From contig OZ023198.1 in NCBI GenBank assembly GCA_963995505.1, forward strand, positions 5,604,558 through 5,668,557: a stretch of DNA of 64,000 nt, given 5' to 3'. Made by a program: the position numbers and the translations under genes. The number at the start of each line of letters is the position of its first letter. Positions within the stretch are counted from its first letter, which is position 1. Shown piece after piece: positions 1 through 9,615 of the stretch. The DNA comes from Hypericum androsaemum (Eukaryota > Streptophyta > Magnoliopsida > Malpighiales > Hypericaceae). The notes beneath the pieces are model-generated. The model was not told where the DNA came from. It saw only the letters and a program-made list of their open reading frames with translations, and searched no databases.

Positions 1-86
1 ATATTGACATATTTTGATACACAATCTAAACTTCTCTCCTTTCTCACTATATAATCTCTTTATATTACTTAGTTATAATTTGTATT

Positions 87-1172
87 ATGGATCCTAATAA
101 TTCTAACTCCTCAAATTATCCACCATTTCAATCTTATTTTAATTCTCAAACTTTTCCCAATTCTGAGTATTATCAAAACTCCCAATTCTCGCCGAATCTC
201 TCTCAAATTCCGATTTATGAACATCAACCCTCACAAAATATCTCTCAAAATTTGTTCGAAGATGTTCAGCCAGTAAACCCAAATTCTGAAAAGGGGGCAA
301 AAAATCAAAGCTGGTCTATGAAAGAAGATATGGCCCTAATGTCATCCTGGTGTTTTGTCAGTGAAGATAACATACGTGGCAAAAATCAAAAGGTTGCCTC
401 GTTGTGGGAACGAGTGAAAAATTTGTACAATGAAGCTCGAGCAGAGAATCCGGAAGAGATCGGCGAAAGAAATGTGCCTGCAATCAAAGGTCATTATAAA
501 CGACTTAGTGAAAATGCAAGCAAGTGGGTTGCTGCTTACCGGGAAGCATATGGTCGGAAAAGGAGTGGAATGAGCATGAAAGATGTTGAAGAAGAAGCTC
601 GCACAATTTATGAAGCGGGTGGCAGTAAGTTTAACGACTTGTTTGTATTTAATGAAGTTATGAGTAAACATCCAAAATGGGAGTTAAAAGTAGGTCATGA
701 TTCAACACGTTTTCGATCCAAGAATGAAGAGGATAATGAAGAAAGTGGTGGCAGCTCAAAAAGATCAAGGACTACTGAAGATGGGGATTATGCAATCCCC
801 TCTCACCTAGAAACGCCAGTGGATGGATCTTCAACAATGTCTCATCCCATAGGTAGGGATGCTGCAAAGAAAAAGAAAGGAAAAGGTAAGGCATCACAAT
901 CTTCATCTACTTCTGATTTTGCTGCAGAAATTCGTGCATTAAGACTCACTAGAGACAATGAAGTTGAAGTAATGAGCAAATTGGGAAGGGATCGAATTGA
1001 GCTGGAGCATAAAAAGGAACAAAATAAACTCGAGCTAGAGCAAAAAAGGGCAGAAAGGAAGACTATGCAGATGAATCAACTCATGTTGAATACATTGTTG
1101 GGAAAAGATTACTTATCACCAGAAGATGAAGAGATGAAACGCTATCTAATGTCAGTTGTGTTTGGAAAGTGA
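87..1172 (+). CDS. Harbinger ORF1, Myb/SANT-like DNA-binding protein
   Basis: An uninterrupted 361-residue frame. Residues 1-70 are Asn/Ser/Gln-rich and disordered. Residues about 75-200 form a trihelix/SANT-like domain, with conserved tryptophans in NQSWSMKEDMALMSSW, SLWERV and NASKWVAAY, and end in FNEVMSKHPKW. Residues 205-275 are charged and low-complexity with two basic clusters (SSKRSR and AAKKKKGKGK), likely nuclear signals. The last 80 residues are a Glu/Lys coiled coil, a plausible dimerisation segment. In PIF/Harbinger elements ORF1 binds the transposon ends and helps bring the transposase into the nucleus. The start follows an AT-rich leader and matches the start of the homologous frame at 55053. 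It is intact, unlike its partner transposase. Confidence 0.85.
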   Translation: MDPNNSNSSNYPPFQSYFNSQTFPNSEYYQNSQFSPNLSQIPIYEHQPSQNISQNLFEDVQPVNPNSEKGAKNQSWSMKEDMALMSSWCFVSEDNIRGKNQKVASLWERVKNLYNEARAENPEEIGERNVPAIKGHYKRLSENASKWVAAYREAYGRKRSGMSMKDVEEEARTIYEAGGSKFNDLFVFNEVMSKHPKWELKVGHDSTRFRSKNEEDNEESGGSSKRSRTTEDGDYAIPSHLETPVDGSSTMSHPIGRDAAKKKKGKGKASQSSSTSDFAAEIRALRLTRDNEVEVMSKLGRDRIELEHKKEQNKLELEQKRAERKTMQMNQLMLNTLLGKDYLSPEDEEMKRYLMSVVFGK

Positions 1173-1251
1173 TGAGTTTATTTTTGTGTAATTTTAATTT
1201 ATGTCATTTTAGTTGATTTCTTGTAAGACTTTTAATTGATGTAATCAAATT

Positions 1252-1795
1252 ATCATTTCAACTTTGGCTATTCACTTTCCTTCACATGCTACTTGTCCCG
1301 TAGTTAAAAGAGTTGTCATTTTAACTTTGGCTTTTCACTTTTCTTCACATGCTACTTGTCCCGTAGTCAAAAGAGTTGTCATTTCAACTTTGGCTTTTCA
1401 CTTTCCTTCACATGCTACTTGTCCCGTAGTCAAAAGAGTTGTCATTTCAACTTTGCCTTTTCACTTTCTTTCACATGTTACTTGTCCCGTAGTCAAAAGA
1501 GTTGTCATTTCAACTTTGCCTTTTCACTTTCCTTCACATGCTACTTGTCCCGTAGTCAAAAGAGTTGTCATTTCAACTTTGCCTTTTCACTTTCCTTCAT
1601 ATGCTACTTGTCCCGTAGTCAAAAGAGTTGTCATTTCAACTTTGCCTTTTCACTTTCTTTCACATGCTACTTGTCCCGTAGTCAAAAGAGTTGTCATTTC
1701 AACTTTGGCTTTTCACTTTCCTTCACATGCTACTTGTCCCGTAGTCAAAAGAGTTGTCATTTCAACTTTGCCTTTTCACTTTCCTTCACATGTTA
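1252..1795 (+). repeat. 63-bp minisatellite between Harbinger ORF1 and transposase
   Basis: About eight and a half tandem copies of a 63-bp unit with the shared core CATGCTACTTGTCCCGTAGT. Because 63 is a multiple of three, the array gives long open frames in two registers; these are not credible genes. The corresponding place in copy 2 (56682-56880) has only about three copies of a related 66-bp unit with the same CTTGTCCCGTA core. The array therefore pre-dates the split of the two elements and has changed in copy number since. Confidence 0.95.
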
Positions 1796-1916
1796 TATAT
1801 TGTTGGATTTGCATCAAACTTAACATATCCAATATCCCTCACATCCTTCACATCTCTTTACTCTCTCTTTTTCTCTCAATATTATTCCTACCCAATATAG
1901 TTTACCCACCTCACAA

Positions 1917-3290
1917 ATGTCTCTCAGTGAAGACACATCAGTTGATTCAGATTCAAGTTCTTGTACTTCCAATTTTATCGAATTTGATGAATGGGAAGCA
2001 CGAGTCAGTCAACAGAATCAACAAATTGATCGCATAATCGAGGATGTGGTCACAAACAATCCTAATCAGGTCATGGAAGATCAAACTCCTAGAGGGCGAA
2101 GACGATATATTGATAGAGAATGCGAAGTTGGCCAGGAGCGCTTAATGGCCGACTATTTTGTCAACAGGCCAACATATACGCCTGAGATCTTTCGGCGTAG
2201 ATTCCGCATGCAAAGATCATTATTCCTTCGTATGATAGAGGCCGTTAGTACCACTGGTGGATATTTTCAACAAAGATCGGATGCCACAGGTAGACAAGGT
2301 CTTTCAGCATTGCAGAAATGTACTGGAGCTATAAGGGTGTTAGCTTATGGGTCATCAACCGATGCCGTTGATGAATACTTACGAATGAGTCAAACTGTGA
2401 CACGAAAATCTCTCATGAATTTTGTAGAAGGTGTCATCTCTTGCTTCGGTGACCAATACCTGAGAAGGCCTAATGAACAAGATTTGGCAAGGCTACTCCA
2501 TGTTGGAGAAGAACGTGGATTCCCGGGCATGATTGGTAGTATCGACTGCATGCACTGGGAATGGAAAAATTGTCCTACTGCATGGGCTGGGCAATATGCA
2601 GGAAGAAGTGGAAAGCTAACAATCATTTTGGAAGCTGTTGCATCATATGACTTATGGATATGGCATGCTTTCTTTGGAACACCAGGTACATGCAATGATA
2701 TTAATGTACTCCACCGGTCTCCAGTTTTTAGTGATGTTTTGGAAGGCCGAGCACCAAAGGTGAGTTACATCGTGAATGGTCGCGAAAATGATAGAGCATA
2801 TTATCTCACTGATGGTATATATCCTTCATGGGCTGTATTTGTCATGTCGATTAAATCTCCACAATTTCGAAAGCACAAGTTGTTCGCTGAACATCAAGAG
2901 GCTGTTAGAAAGGATGTCGAGCGAGCATTTTGAGTTCTACAAGCTCGTTTTGCATTTCTTCGACGCCCATGTCTAATTTGGGACAATGTCTTAATTGGAA
3001 GAATTATGATGGCTTGTATCATCATGCACAATATGATAGTAGAGGATGAACGAGCCACATATCTCCGCTATTATGATCCGACAGAATTTTTTAATGATAG
3101 ACCTACAAGAAGAAGAAATGGAGAACAAGAAGAAGACGACGAAGAAGTTTTTCAGTTCTCTACTGAACGTATTGGAGACCTATCCAATTATATGACTAAT
3201 AGAGAACAACTTCGGAATAGAGAAGCACGTAACGCTCTAAAAAATGATTTGATTGAGCATATATGGCAAAAATTCGGTACTAGTAATTAA
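1917..3290 (+). pseudogene. PIF/Harbinger DDE transposase with one premature stop
   Basis: A 457-codon frame that is continuous except for TGA at 2931-2933. Copy 2 has GGA (Gly) at the same place, so a single base change accounts for the stop. The intact part covers 338 residues; the rest continues in the same frame to TAA at 3290. Family landmarks are visible. The first catalytic Asp lies in GMIGSIDCMHWEW, the second in GTCNDINVL, and the expected Glu region in HNMIVEDE. That last block lies after the stop, so the truncated product would lack part of the DDE catalytic site. The N-terminal region carries a helical RRRFRMQRSLFLRMI segment typical of the family. The ATG at 1917 aligns with the copy 2 start (56922). 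It would cut and join transposon DNA in the nucleus if whole. Confidence 0.9.
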
Positions 3291-3619
3291 ATATGTAATT
3301 TGTATTTTTTTCTAATTTTGTATTCCAACTTTTGTAATCTTAATTTGTTATTTTATTTTAATTTTTTGTTTGTTATAATTAAGGACGCATTATTTTATAC
3401 ATTTATTACAATTTATATGTAAACATAAATTAAGTTATAGATTATATGTAGATGAGAGAGAAATTATTTATTTATTTGGTGAGCAGATTGGATGAGATCA
3501 CTAATGAAGATGGTAAAAGATTGGGTTGGATTGGATTAAATTGAATAGTAGTTTGATGAGAGAGAAATTAATTATTTATTGGGTAAGCGGATTGGATCCG
3601 CTCACCAATGTGGGTAGTC

Positions 3620-3884
3620 TAAGGGTAGGGTTCGACCCTCAAAGTATGGGTATTTCTCTCATCCCTAGAAATTGTCCAATAGTAAAATTGCAATGATTTT
3701 GGCTCGATAAATAACAACAAAAAATTGAATCCTTAATAAGAAAAATTGAAACGTGACAAGAAAGTCGCATATTTCTCCTAATTAATCCTCCACAGACTCC
3801 ATAATGGAAACACAATTATGCTTGATTCTCTTTTTCGATACGCCAGCAATCAGTTATAGTGCAGATATTTGCCTAATCAAGTGG
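3620..3884. other. intergenic spacer, no feature seen
   Basis: AT-rich sequence between the Harbinger right end and the first LTR of the next element. I see no open frame, repeat or RNA gene here. Confidence 0.5.
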
Positions 3885-4194
3885 TGGAGATAAGGATGAA
3901 GATTGTTTATTAATTATCTTTAGTTTTATTATTTATCTATAGTTTTAGATTATTATTAGAAGTTTGATTAATAGTAGAATTCTATGTAATAGATTTTTTT
4001 AGTTTTCCATAAGTTCGGCTTACACGTTATTGTTTTAGTTGGTTGAATTCTGATAAATATAAACAAGAGTTATCTCGAGTTATCTGTTGCTTTCCGATAT
4101 TCGTAGAATCAACAGATCGAGACTTTTGTCGTATTTTTTTTGCTATTCTCAGAATCAACGGATTCATGATTCCTATCCACGTTCCCCTCCATCA
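3885..4194 (+). repeat. Left LTR of Gypsy-type element
   Basis: Starts TGGAGATAAGG and ends CCATCA, giving TG...CA ends and about 310 bp. Its first ~165 bp are repeated with minor changes at 5675, 5841 and, as a short stub, about 6017. The exact first base could be 3 bases to the left. Confidence 0.7.
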
Positions 4195-4196
4195 CT

Positions 4197-4211
4197 TGGT
4201 ATCAGAACTGC
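4197..4211 (+). promoter_or_regulatory. Primer-binding site (initiator tRNA-Met type)
   Basis: TGGTATCAGAACTGC lies two bases after the LTR end. It is one mismatch from the common TGGTATCAGAGC binding site for the 3' end of initiator tRNA-Met, which primes minus-strand DNA synthesis in most plant LTR elements. Confidence 0.8.
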
Positions 4212-4524
4212 GTTAGTTCCTCGTGATGTTCAATCCATCCGATTTGGAGCTTGTTCTATCCAAAAAAAAAATATTAATAATAATAAGAGGGAGACGTGTT
4301 TAGGGTTCTTGTCACGGAGACTCTACCATCGCCGCCCATAGCCAGCAGTCGCACCGTCGTCCACCATCCAGGTCGCCGCTGGTGGACCACTCCGTCACCA
4401 TCACAACAGCAGCTCGCCTTGGCCGTGCGCCTCCCTTGCGGCTGAGAAGAGACCCGCGGATTTCAAGAGAGACCCGACGCTCGCCCGAGTGAAAGGAGCC
4501 TAAACCCGACTACAAAAATAATCG

Positions 4525-5619
4525 ATGCGCCTCCATTCGGCCGCCCACCAAGTAGAGGTTGTCCCTCCAGGAACCTTGAGGACTATTCTAAAGTTTTCCA
4601 GCACGTGGACCGTTTGGAATTTTATCAGAAAGGTAAAATTACAGATTGATACTAGAAGGTTTTATGATCTGACAGGTTGGTCCTTTTGGGCTGAATTGAA
4701 GATGCTCGATTCTATGGTGTCTAGGATGTATGTTCCTACTTTAAGGGATATTCATGGTCTTGATTGGTAAATTTTGAAAAGTGATTTTATCAATTGGCTT
4801 GTGAATATTCATCTTTATTTTGATCATGAGATGCTTCCAGATTCTGCTAAATTGCAAATTGCGATCTTGCAATTACAAGAAGATCTCTTTCATTGGTGGA
4901 GTAGATTGCAAGCTCGAAGACAAATAGAAGATAAATGGAGAATCGCTCGATGGATTACAATGAGAGATCTTTTGATTTGTAAGCTTTTCTCTAAGAATTT
5001 TGATGAAGTTCTTCACCTTTCTGGTACAAAGTGTGAAGCTTTTTGGGATTATTATCATGATCATGTTGCTAAACATGAAGCTCCTCAGATAAGTGGTGAG
5101 ACTTTAATTTGGGAAGAATTTGGTGACTTTGCTGATGACTTATTTAATGAGGGTTCTAACTCATTCCATGAAAGGGTTCCTTTTCGATCTCATGGTCCTG
5201 AAGACAATGGTGATCCAATTTATGACTCCTACCTGGGTGAGGAGGACGAGTTTGATGAAGGTGAGCCAAATTATGACTCCTACCCTGGTGAGTAGGACGA
5301 GGTTGAAGAAGTTGTTGCTGGTGAGTTGGTGGATGTGCCTTTATCCCAGGATGTCAAGGATTATAAGGTTGAATACGCCAAGCACATTGACTTTTTTGGA
5401 GTTGACGAGTTTGAATACGTTGAAGCTTCTCCTTTGTTGAACTTGTGGAATAGGCTGAAGGCAGTTGAACAAGCCGCTAGAAGAAATGCATTTTTGGTCT
5501 GTCATATCAAGAATGTTTGGGATTATGTATTTTTCAAATATTTGTTTTGTTGGGATGGAAGATATCAAATGTCTCCACGAGGCTCGAAGGTATTAACGAG
5601 TTCCTGCAAGAGGATCTAA
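4525..5619 (+). pseudogene. Gypsy gag remnant with internal stops
   Basis: Three in-frame stretches are separated by stops at 4768-4770 and 5293-5295. The middle part (4774-5292) carries the retrotransposon gag fold: INWLVNIHLYFDHEMLPDSA, then LFHWWSRLQ and the WITMRDLLICKLFSKNF segment. An acidic region follows, with a duplicated NYDSYPGE/IYDSYLGE motif. The part after the second stop is still readable in frame, so the decay is recent enough to keep the frame. No CCHC zinc knuckle is visible. It would form the particle shell in a working element. Confidence 0.65.
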
Positions 5620-5674
5620 AATTGGCCAACGATACCAAATTCAAGGACGAATTTCTCCAACCAAGAGAGAATGA

Positions 5675-6043
5675 TGGAGATAAGGATGAAGATAGTTTAT
5701 TAATTATCTTTAGTTTTATTATTAGTTATCTATAATTTTATATTATTATTAGAAGTTTGATTATAGTACAATTCTATGTAATAGGTTTCTATTAGTTTTT
5801 CATAAGTAGGGCTACACCTTATTGTTTTAGTTGGTTGAATTGAGATAAGGATAAAGATAGTTTATTAATTATCTTTAGTTTTATTATTAGTTATCTATAG
5901 TTTTAGATTATTATTATTATTAAAAGTTTGATTAATAGTAGAATTCTATGTAATAAGTTCTTTTTAGTTTTTCATAAGTAAGACCTACACGTTATTGTTT
6001 TAGTTGGTTGAATTAAAATAAGGATGAAGATAGTTTATTAATT
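5675..6043 (+). repeat. 3' LTR region reduced to tandem partial LTR copies
   Basis: Two almost complete copies of the first ~166-172 bp of the LTR lie head to tail (starts at 5675 and 5841), then a third start (about 6017) ends after ~27 bp. The downstream half of the LTR present at 4041-4194 is absent. Slippage or unequal exchange between the short repeats GGTTGAATT and AAGGATGAAGATAG at unit edges would give this structure. Confidence 0.75.
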
Positions 6044-6399
6044 CATAATACTCACAACTAACTAAGACCGAACAAATGCTCCGGAAGCATCTACTTTATT
6101 TATACTTGGCATATACAGGGACTTCAAGTTTACCCCTCAAAGGTCTGTGATTCGAGAGACTGACTGCTCCTTTCAGATTAGGAATTGATCTGCCTTCTTT
6201 AATTGTGTGTGATCAAATTAGGGTCTAGAAGCGAAGTGAATTGTGATACGAATTGAATTGTAGCTTGATCTTCTTTCACACTGATACAGTCAGCGTCCAT
6301 TCTTTCTTCTGCTTTTTGAGTAGGACCTGAAAACCAGCTCTCTTCTCAAGTTTTTCTTTATACCCTTAACAGAGAGTCACAACGTAAAGCCGTAAACAT

Positions 6400-6675
6400 A
6401 GTCTGGTCTCTTTAGAAAGGGTATACTCTTAATTTAGCAACGGAACGGAAAAGACCAAGGAAGACGCAGTATGTATGTTGGAGATGGCCATCATCATCTG
6501 CATAGAACCAACTAGACTTGAATTTAACAATATATTAATATAGCCAGTTTGATAGCCAGGTCAAGAAAGCCTACTTACTGTATCGACAACGTCAATAGAA
6601 TCCATCTTCTTAAGTTTCTGCAAATGACCAGTAACATTCGGGTCACAGATACTTCCAATAAAAGCGATATACCGG
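6400..6675 (-). pseudogene. REVEILLE exon 6 plus intron 6 fragment (duplicate of 24.2-24.4 kb)
   Basis: On the minus strand the stretch encodes [20 protein letters not shown], nearly identical to exon 6 of the REVEILLE gene at 24317-24426. It is followed by the same intron sequence (GTAAGTAGG, then CTTGACCTGGCTAT). Only this exon and part of its intron are present. Just upstream, at about 6675, the reading frame switches to an adaptin-like sequence, so it is a translocated fragment and not a gene. Confidence 0.8.
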
Positions 6676-6761
6676 AGCTCCCTAATCTTCTCAGCAGCCA
6701 TACTCACGGCGGGCTCATACTCTTCCAAGCTCCTCACCACAATCCTCACACACACAAACAT
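6675..6761 (-). pseudogene. AP-3 delta adaptin N-terminal-half fragment, fused to REVEILLE fragment
   Basis: About 29 codons reading CVRIVVRSLEEYEPAV then AAEKIREL on the minus strand. They resemble the ARM/HEAT-repeat trunk of plant AP-3 complex subunit delta. The frame runs straight into REVEILLE codons (…REL|RYIAFIGS), so a breakpoint lies inside two exons. AP-3 delta works in vacuolar protein sorting from the trans-Golgi/endosome; this scrap cannot. Identification rests on family memory of a short stretch. Confidence 0.5.
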
Positions 6762-7109
6762 TACGACTTAGCCCCAGTCCTCCTCATTACCTCACAAACC
6801 CCCTCCATCTTGGTACATTTCAAGTGAGGTTGAGCATGTTAAAAAGACATTTTTAACACTACTTTTGTTCACTGCCAAGTACAAAATCTGTGTAGCTGCT
6901 CGCCGCAAGTTTTCAAATTAATCAGCAAGATCACATTTACATGAAAAGAAGAAGAAAACCAAAATTTCTGGAAGGTGTCAAGGGACCCAGAAAAGTTGCA
7001 CCTTTGGAAAGCACTGGTAACTGGTCCCGGTCAAGGATCAACTCTTAACCCCAATAGAAAGAACTCAGCAGTTGTTAATCAGATATCCCGAAGAGGTGCT
7101 AACACCCAG

Positions 7110-7821
7110 CAATTGTTAACTGGATCATGGGTGTCACCATTTATGCTAGCACCACCTCTCTGCTCATTCGCAGGTGGGTAATCATTTTCCAGGATTTCAT
7201 TCTTCACCGAAGAAAGGTAATACAATCCATGTCGCTTCGGGCATTCTGCAAGCAAGGATCTTCTTTACCCTGGAGATCAGACGCAGAATCAACTGCTATC
7301 TCTTGGTGATAAGGACTTCCCGCGGTAAATGAACATGTTGAGGGCAGTTCTGTATCAGCACAAAACGCTTCCAGATCAGATAGATTCTGTTTTAGCACTA
7401 GACCATCCCGTACACGAACTCTTTCTTGAACTGTTGCTGAGACTGGACCAAGCTCCTCTGAGAGGCAATCGTGCACAAACTCAATCATTCTGATCAACGA
7501 TTTCTGTCTCTCCCCTTCTGAAATAGGAGGGTTCTGAAGTAGAGGGTCGCGAATTTCTCACTTTACCAACTCCACAAATCAAAGGATATTCCGCGCTCTC
7601 TCATGTACCTTGACCTCATAACTACTCATTGACGAACCCAAAGCCAATTCAACTCGTTTGAGCATGTCAACGACAAAAATTCTGGATAATCCGAATATAA
7701 AATTATCCGAATTAGAATCCGAAAAAAAAATTCGGATTTCAGATTTTTTCCTCACCCTTACACAACAACAACACAGGTTTTGCGTGGGTCTACACATATC
7801 AGAGTGGCCCCCAAACCCCAA
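7110..7821 (-). pseudogene. AP-3 complex subunit delta, C-terminal-half fragment
   Basis: Reading on the minus strand: SYEVKVHERARNIL, then after two stops an acidic linker (FVHDCLSEELGPVSATVQER, then GLVLKQNLSDLEAFCADTEL). A frame change near 7235 leads into HGLYYLSSVKNEILENDYPP. The last block matches the conserved HGLYYLPSEKNE...NDYPPAND motif of plant AP-3 delta. Two stops and one frameshift make it a pseudogene. Its order is reversed against the N-terminal scrap at 6.7 kb: the C-terminal part lies upstream on the minus strand, so the pieces were rearranged and not simply truncated. Confidence 0.7.
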
Positions 7822-7909
7822 GTTCTCATTCTCACCTCTCTCGCCTTGCCACCTTCTTCCTTTTTCACGCTCTCAGAGCTATTAATCCAAACTTCGCCTC
7901 ATTTTTCTC

Positions 7910-7926
7910 ACGCCTTATAAATAGCT
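7910..7926 (+). promoter_or_regulatory. Possible TATA box of the unrecognised gene remnant
   Basis: TTATAAATAGC lies upstream of a pyrimidine-rich leader. The first ATG pair downstream (8043) opens only a nine-codon frame, so if this is a promoter its gene is broken or starts elsewhere. Confidence 0.3.
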
Positions 7927-8382
7927 TCTCCTCCTCTCTTTTTCCCACCCCTAAAACGTACGACAATCGGAACCCTAAATCATTACAATGCGAATCTTCT
8001 AGAACAGAATCCTGGCTTCTCCAACTCCATAAAACCTAAAGAGATGATGAGCTCCGAAACTGAAATCTCGTGAAACGACGACGTCGCCGCTTTCGATATG
8101 AACAAGCAATAGTTAGTTTCTTTTCACCAGTAGAAATCGACTTCCTTCGTCCTCACGGAACCTGCATTTTCACTTATTTTCTTTAATTTTTTAATTAAAC
8201 TTCTGATCGTGAAGCAGAGAGGCGGCCTCGAGAAGAGTGAGCTACGGGAGAGCAGCTCTTTTGTCCATGGCGGAGGTAGAAGCTTGCAATAACTCGCATT
8301 TGTTGGTTTGACTCGTCGATTTTTTTGGTAAATATGTGCATTTCCTTCCTTATACCCGTTACAGGTCAATAAGAAGAAGAAA

Positions 8383-8484
8383 TGCCAAAGGGCATTTAGT
8401 CTAGCGACACAAAGAGTGTACTTTAACAAGGAGGTCTAAGGTTCAAACCTTGGCAAATGTAAAATATTTACCTTTAAAAAAAAT
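8383..8484 (+). mobile_element. tRNA-derived SINE
   Basis: A ~100-bp insertion. The A-box-like TTAGTCTAGCG starts near 8396 and the B-box GGTTCAAACC lies at 8440-8449, a spacing usual for RNA polymerase III promoters. A TTTACCTTT tail then leads into an A-rich end. It is flanked by near-identical AATAAGAAGAAGAAA repeats (8368-8382 and 8485-8502; the right one has one extra GAA). A shorter minus-strand relative with the same TTTACCTTTAAAAAAAA tail lies at 31504-31574. It does not fold as a complete tRNA, so I do not call a tRNA gene. Confidence 0.7.
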
Positions 8485-8779
8485 AATAAGAAGAAGAAGA
8501 AACCTCGTTGACTCGCAGAAATGAGAAATCGTTCTTTAATTAAAGGGACTTGACTCCGTTCATTTGTTTTCCTTTTTTAACAAGGAAATCAATTACGATT
8601 CTACTGGTTCATCGCTACCTATTCTTGATTCGGGTACTCGTTTGGATTTCCACTTCTTTTTCTTTTCTATAAAAATTGCAATTCCACTGTTTTGTTAGTA
8701 CATGGATGGATCTAGTTCTGTCTTCTCTATTCTGTCGATTTGTTCATTTTAACGAATTCTCTAGTCAACTATTGTTAAC

Positions 8780-9615
8780 TTGATCATGGTGCAGATTGAT
8801 GCAAGAAGGAAAGGCAGAGAACTCCACCTCAGAATCTGACCAATGATCCTGAATCCGGAACTTCAAGAACACCTCTCGTCCTGAGGAAAGATGATGCAAC
8901 TATTGGGACTTTGGTACTGGCATTGAAGGCAGCCGCTGCACTCTCCTTGAAAGATGTGTTGAGCCGTACCGACCTCCTAGCTTGCGTAAGGTGAAGCACA
9001 CAATGTCGGGGTTTGATTGTTACGTTCGATGATAATGCAGTTGCTACTATCAGCTGTCTTCATGTGCTCTGAAGAGTGTGGCAAACTTGAAGATGGTATC
9101 TCATAGTTGGTGAACATGCTGTCCTAATTTTCTGCAGGTGACTTCTGATTCAGACAGAGAATATAAAGATTCCAACAAAGATGGCATACTTGGTCCTTGG
9201 ACGAATCCGATTTTGAATGGAGTTAAAGATGAAAGAAGTAAAAAAAGGTAAACTTGAAGTACACAGCTTTTTTCAATCTCTGTCTTGTCCAATTATCGAA
9301 GCTAAAATAAATTGCTTGCACACAGATTCACCAGCTGGCTGGATGGTAAGGGACCGGAAAGCTTTTCAAGAGAAGCAGCAGAGTTGTGCTGAGCTAAAAG
9401 AAAATTCTGTTGCCGAGATTATTTCGATGGTCCTGCCAGAGTCGAGGAGCAATGATAGCATTGTCAATAAATGCAAGCATGGAGAGGAAAGCCTGATCTC
9501 CGCGACCTCAAAGAGTGTCCAGCATAATCTTTCTTTGGAATCATCCGAATTCAAAGATCCGGTACCCCTTGGCTTTCCTCTCAGATTACCTTCTGATAAT
9601 CTTTATCTGACATAA
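8780..9615 (+). pseudogene. Exon-like remnants of an unrecognised plant gene, 5' part
   Basis: Two readable stretches. The first (about 8795-8990) encodes RTPLVLRKDDATIGTLVLAL followed by a helical LSLKDVLSRTDLLA segment. The second (about 9140-9615) encodes VTSDSDREYKDSNKDG and, from 9217, an open frame of 132 codons that includes FFQSLSCPIIEAKINCLHTD and a Ser/Glu-rich tail. The pieces are joined by sequence with AG/GT edges, but between them the frame has stops (KVKHTMSGFDCY then stops near 9010-9100). I do not recognise the family. It may be a decayed gene or an incompletely visible multi-exon one. Confidence 0.4.

Larger units (their letters stand above)
1..3619 (+). mobile_element. PIF/Harbinger-type DNA transposon, copy 1 (5' end outside window)
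   Basis: The segment carries the two genes typical of plant PIF/Harbinger elements, in the same orientation: a Myb/SANT-like ORF1 and a DDE transposase. A minisatellite lies between them. A diverged second copy with the same order (ORF1, shorter minisatellite, transposase) sits at about 54.9-58.6 kb. The left end is outside the window. The right end is placed at about 3619 because both copies end in a similar GT-rich stretch followed by TAA, which would fit the 3-bp TAA/TTA target site of this superfamily. The terminal inverted repeat cannot be confirmed without the left end. The element is probably inactive because its transposase has a stop codon. Confidence 0.8.
3885..6043 (+). mobile_element. 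Non-autonomous Gypsy-type LTR retrotransposon (gag only, pol lost)
   Basis: A left LTR (3885-4194) is followed after two bases by a primer-binding site, then a gag remnant. A 3' coding tail ends in a short acidic FLQPRENDGDKDE-like stretch, typical of the C-terminus of plant Gypsy polyproteins, where the 3' LTR begins (5675). No protease, reverse transcriptase or integrase lies between, so this is a deletion derivative. The right LTR is odd: its first ~166 bp occurs as two further head-to-tail copies, and the R/U5 half seen in the left LTR is missing. Confidence 0.75.

Noticed and set aside
1264..2037. 257-codon open frame over the 63-bp minisatellite
   Set aside because: Its repeats follow the DNA unit and a second register is open too; it is a by-product of a unit length divisible by three.
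8383..8484. tRNA gene
   Set aside because: A and B boxes are present, but no cloverleaf with acceptor stem is visible, and the tail, A-run and target duplication point to a SINE.
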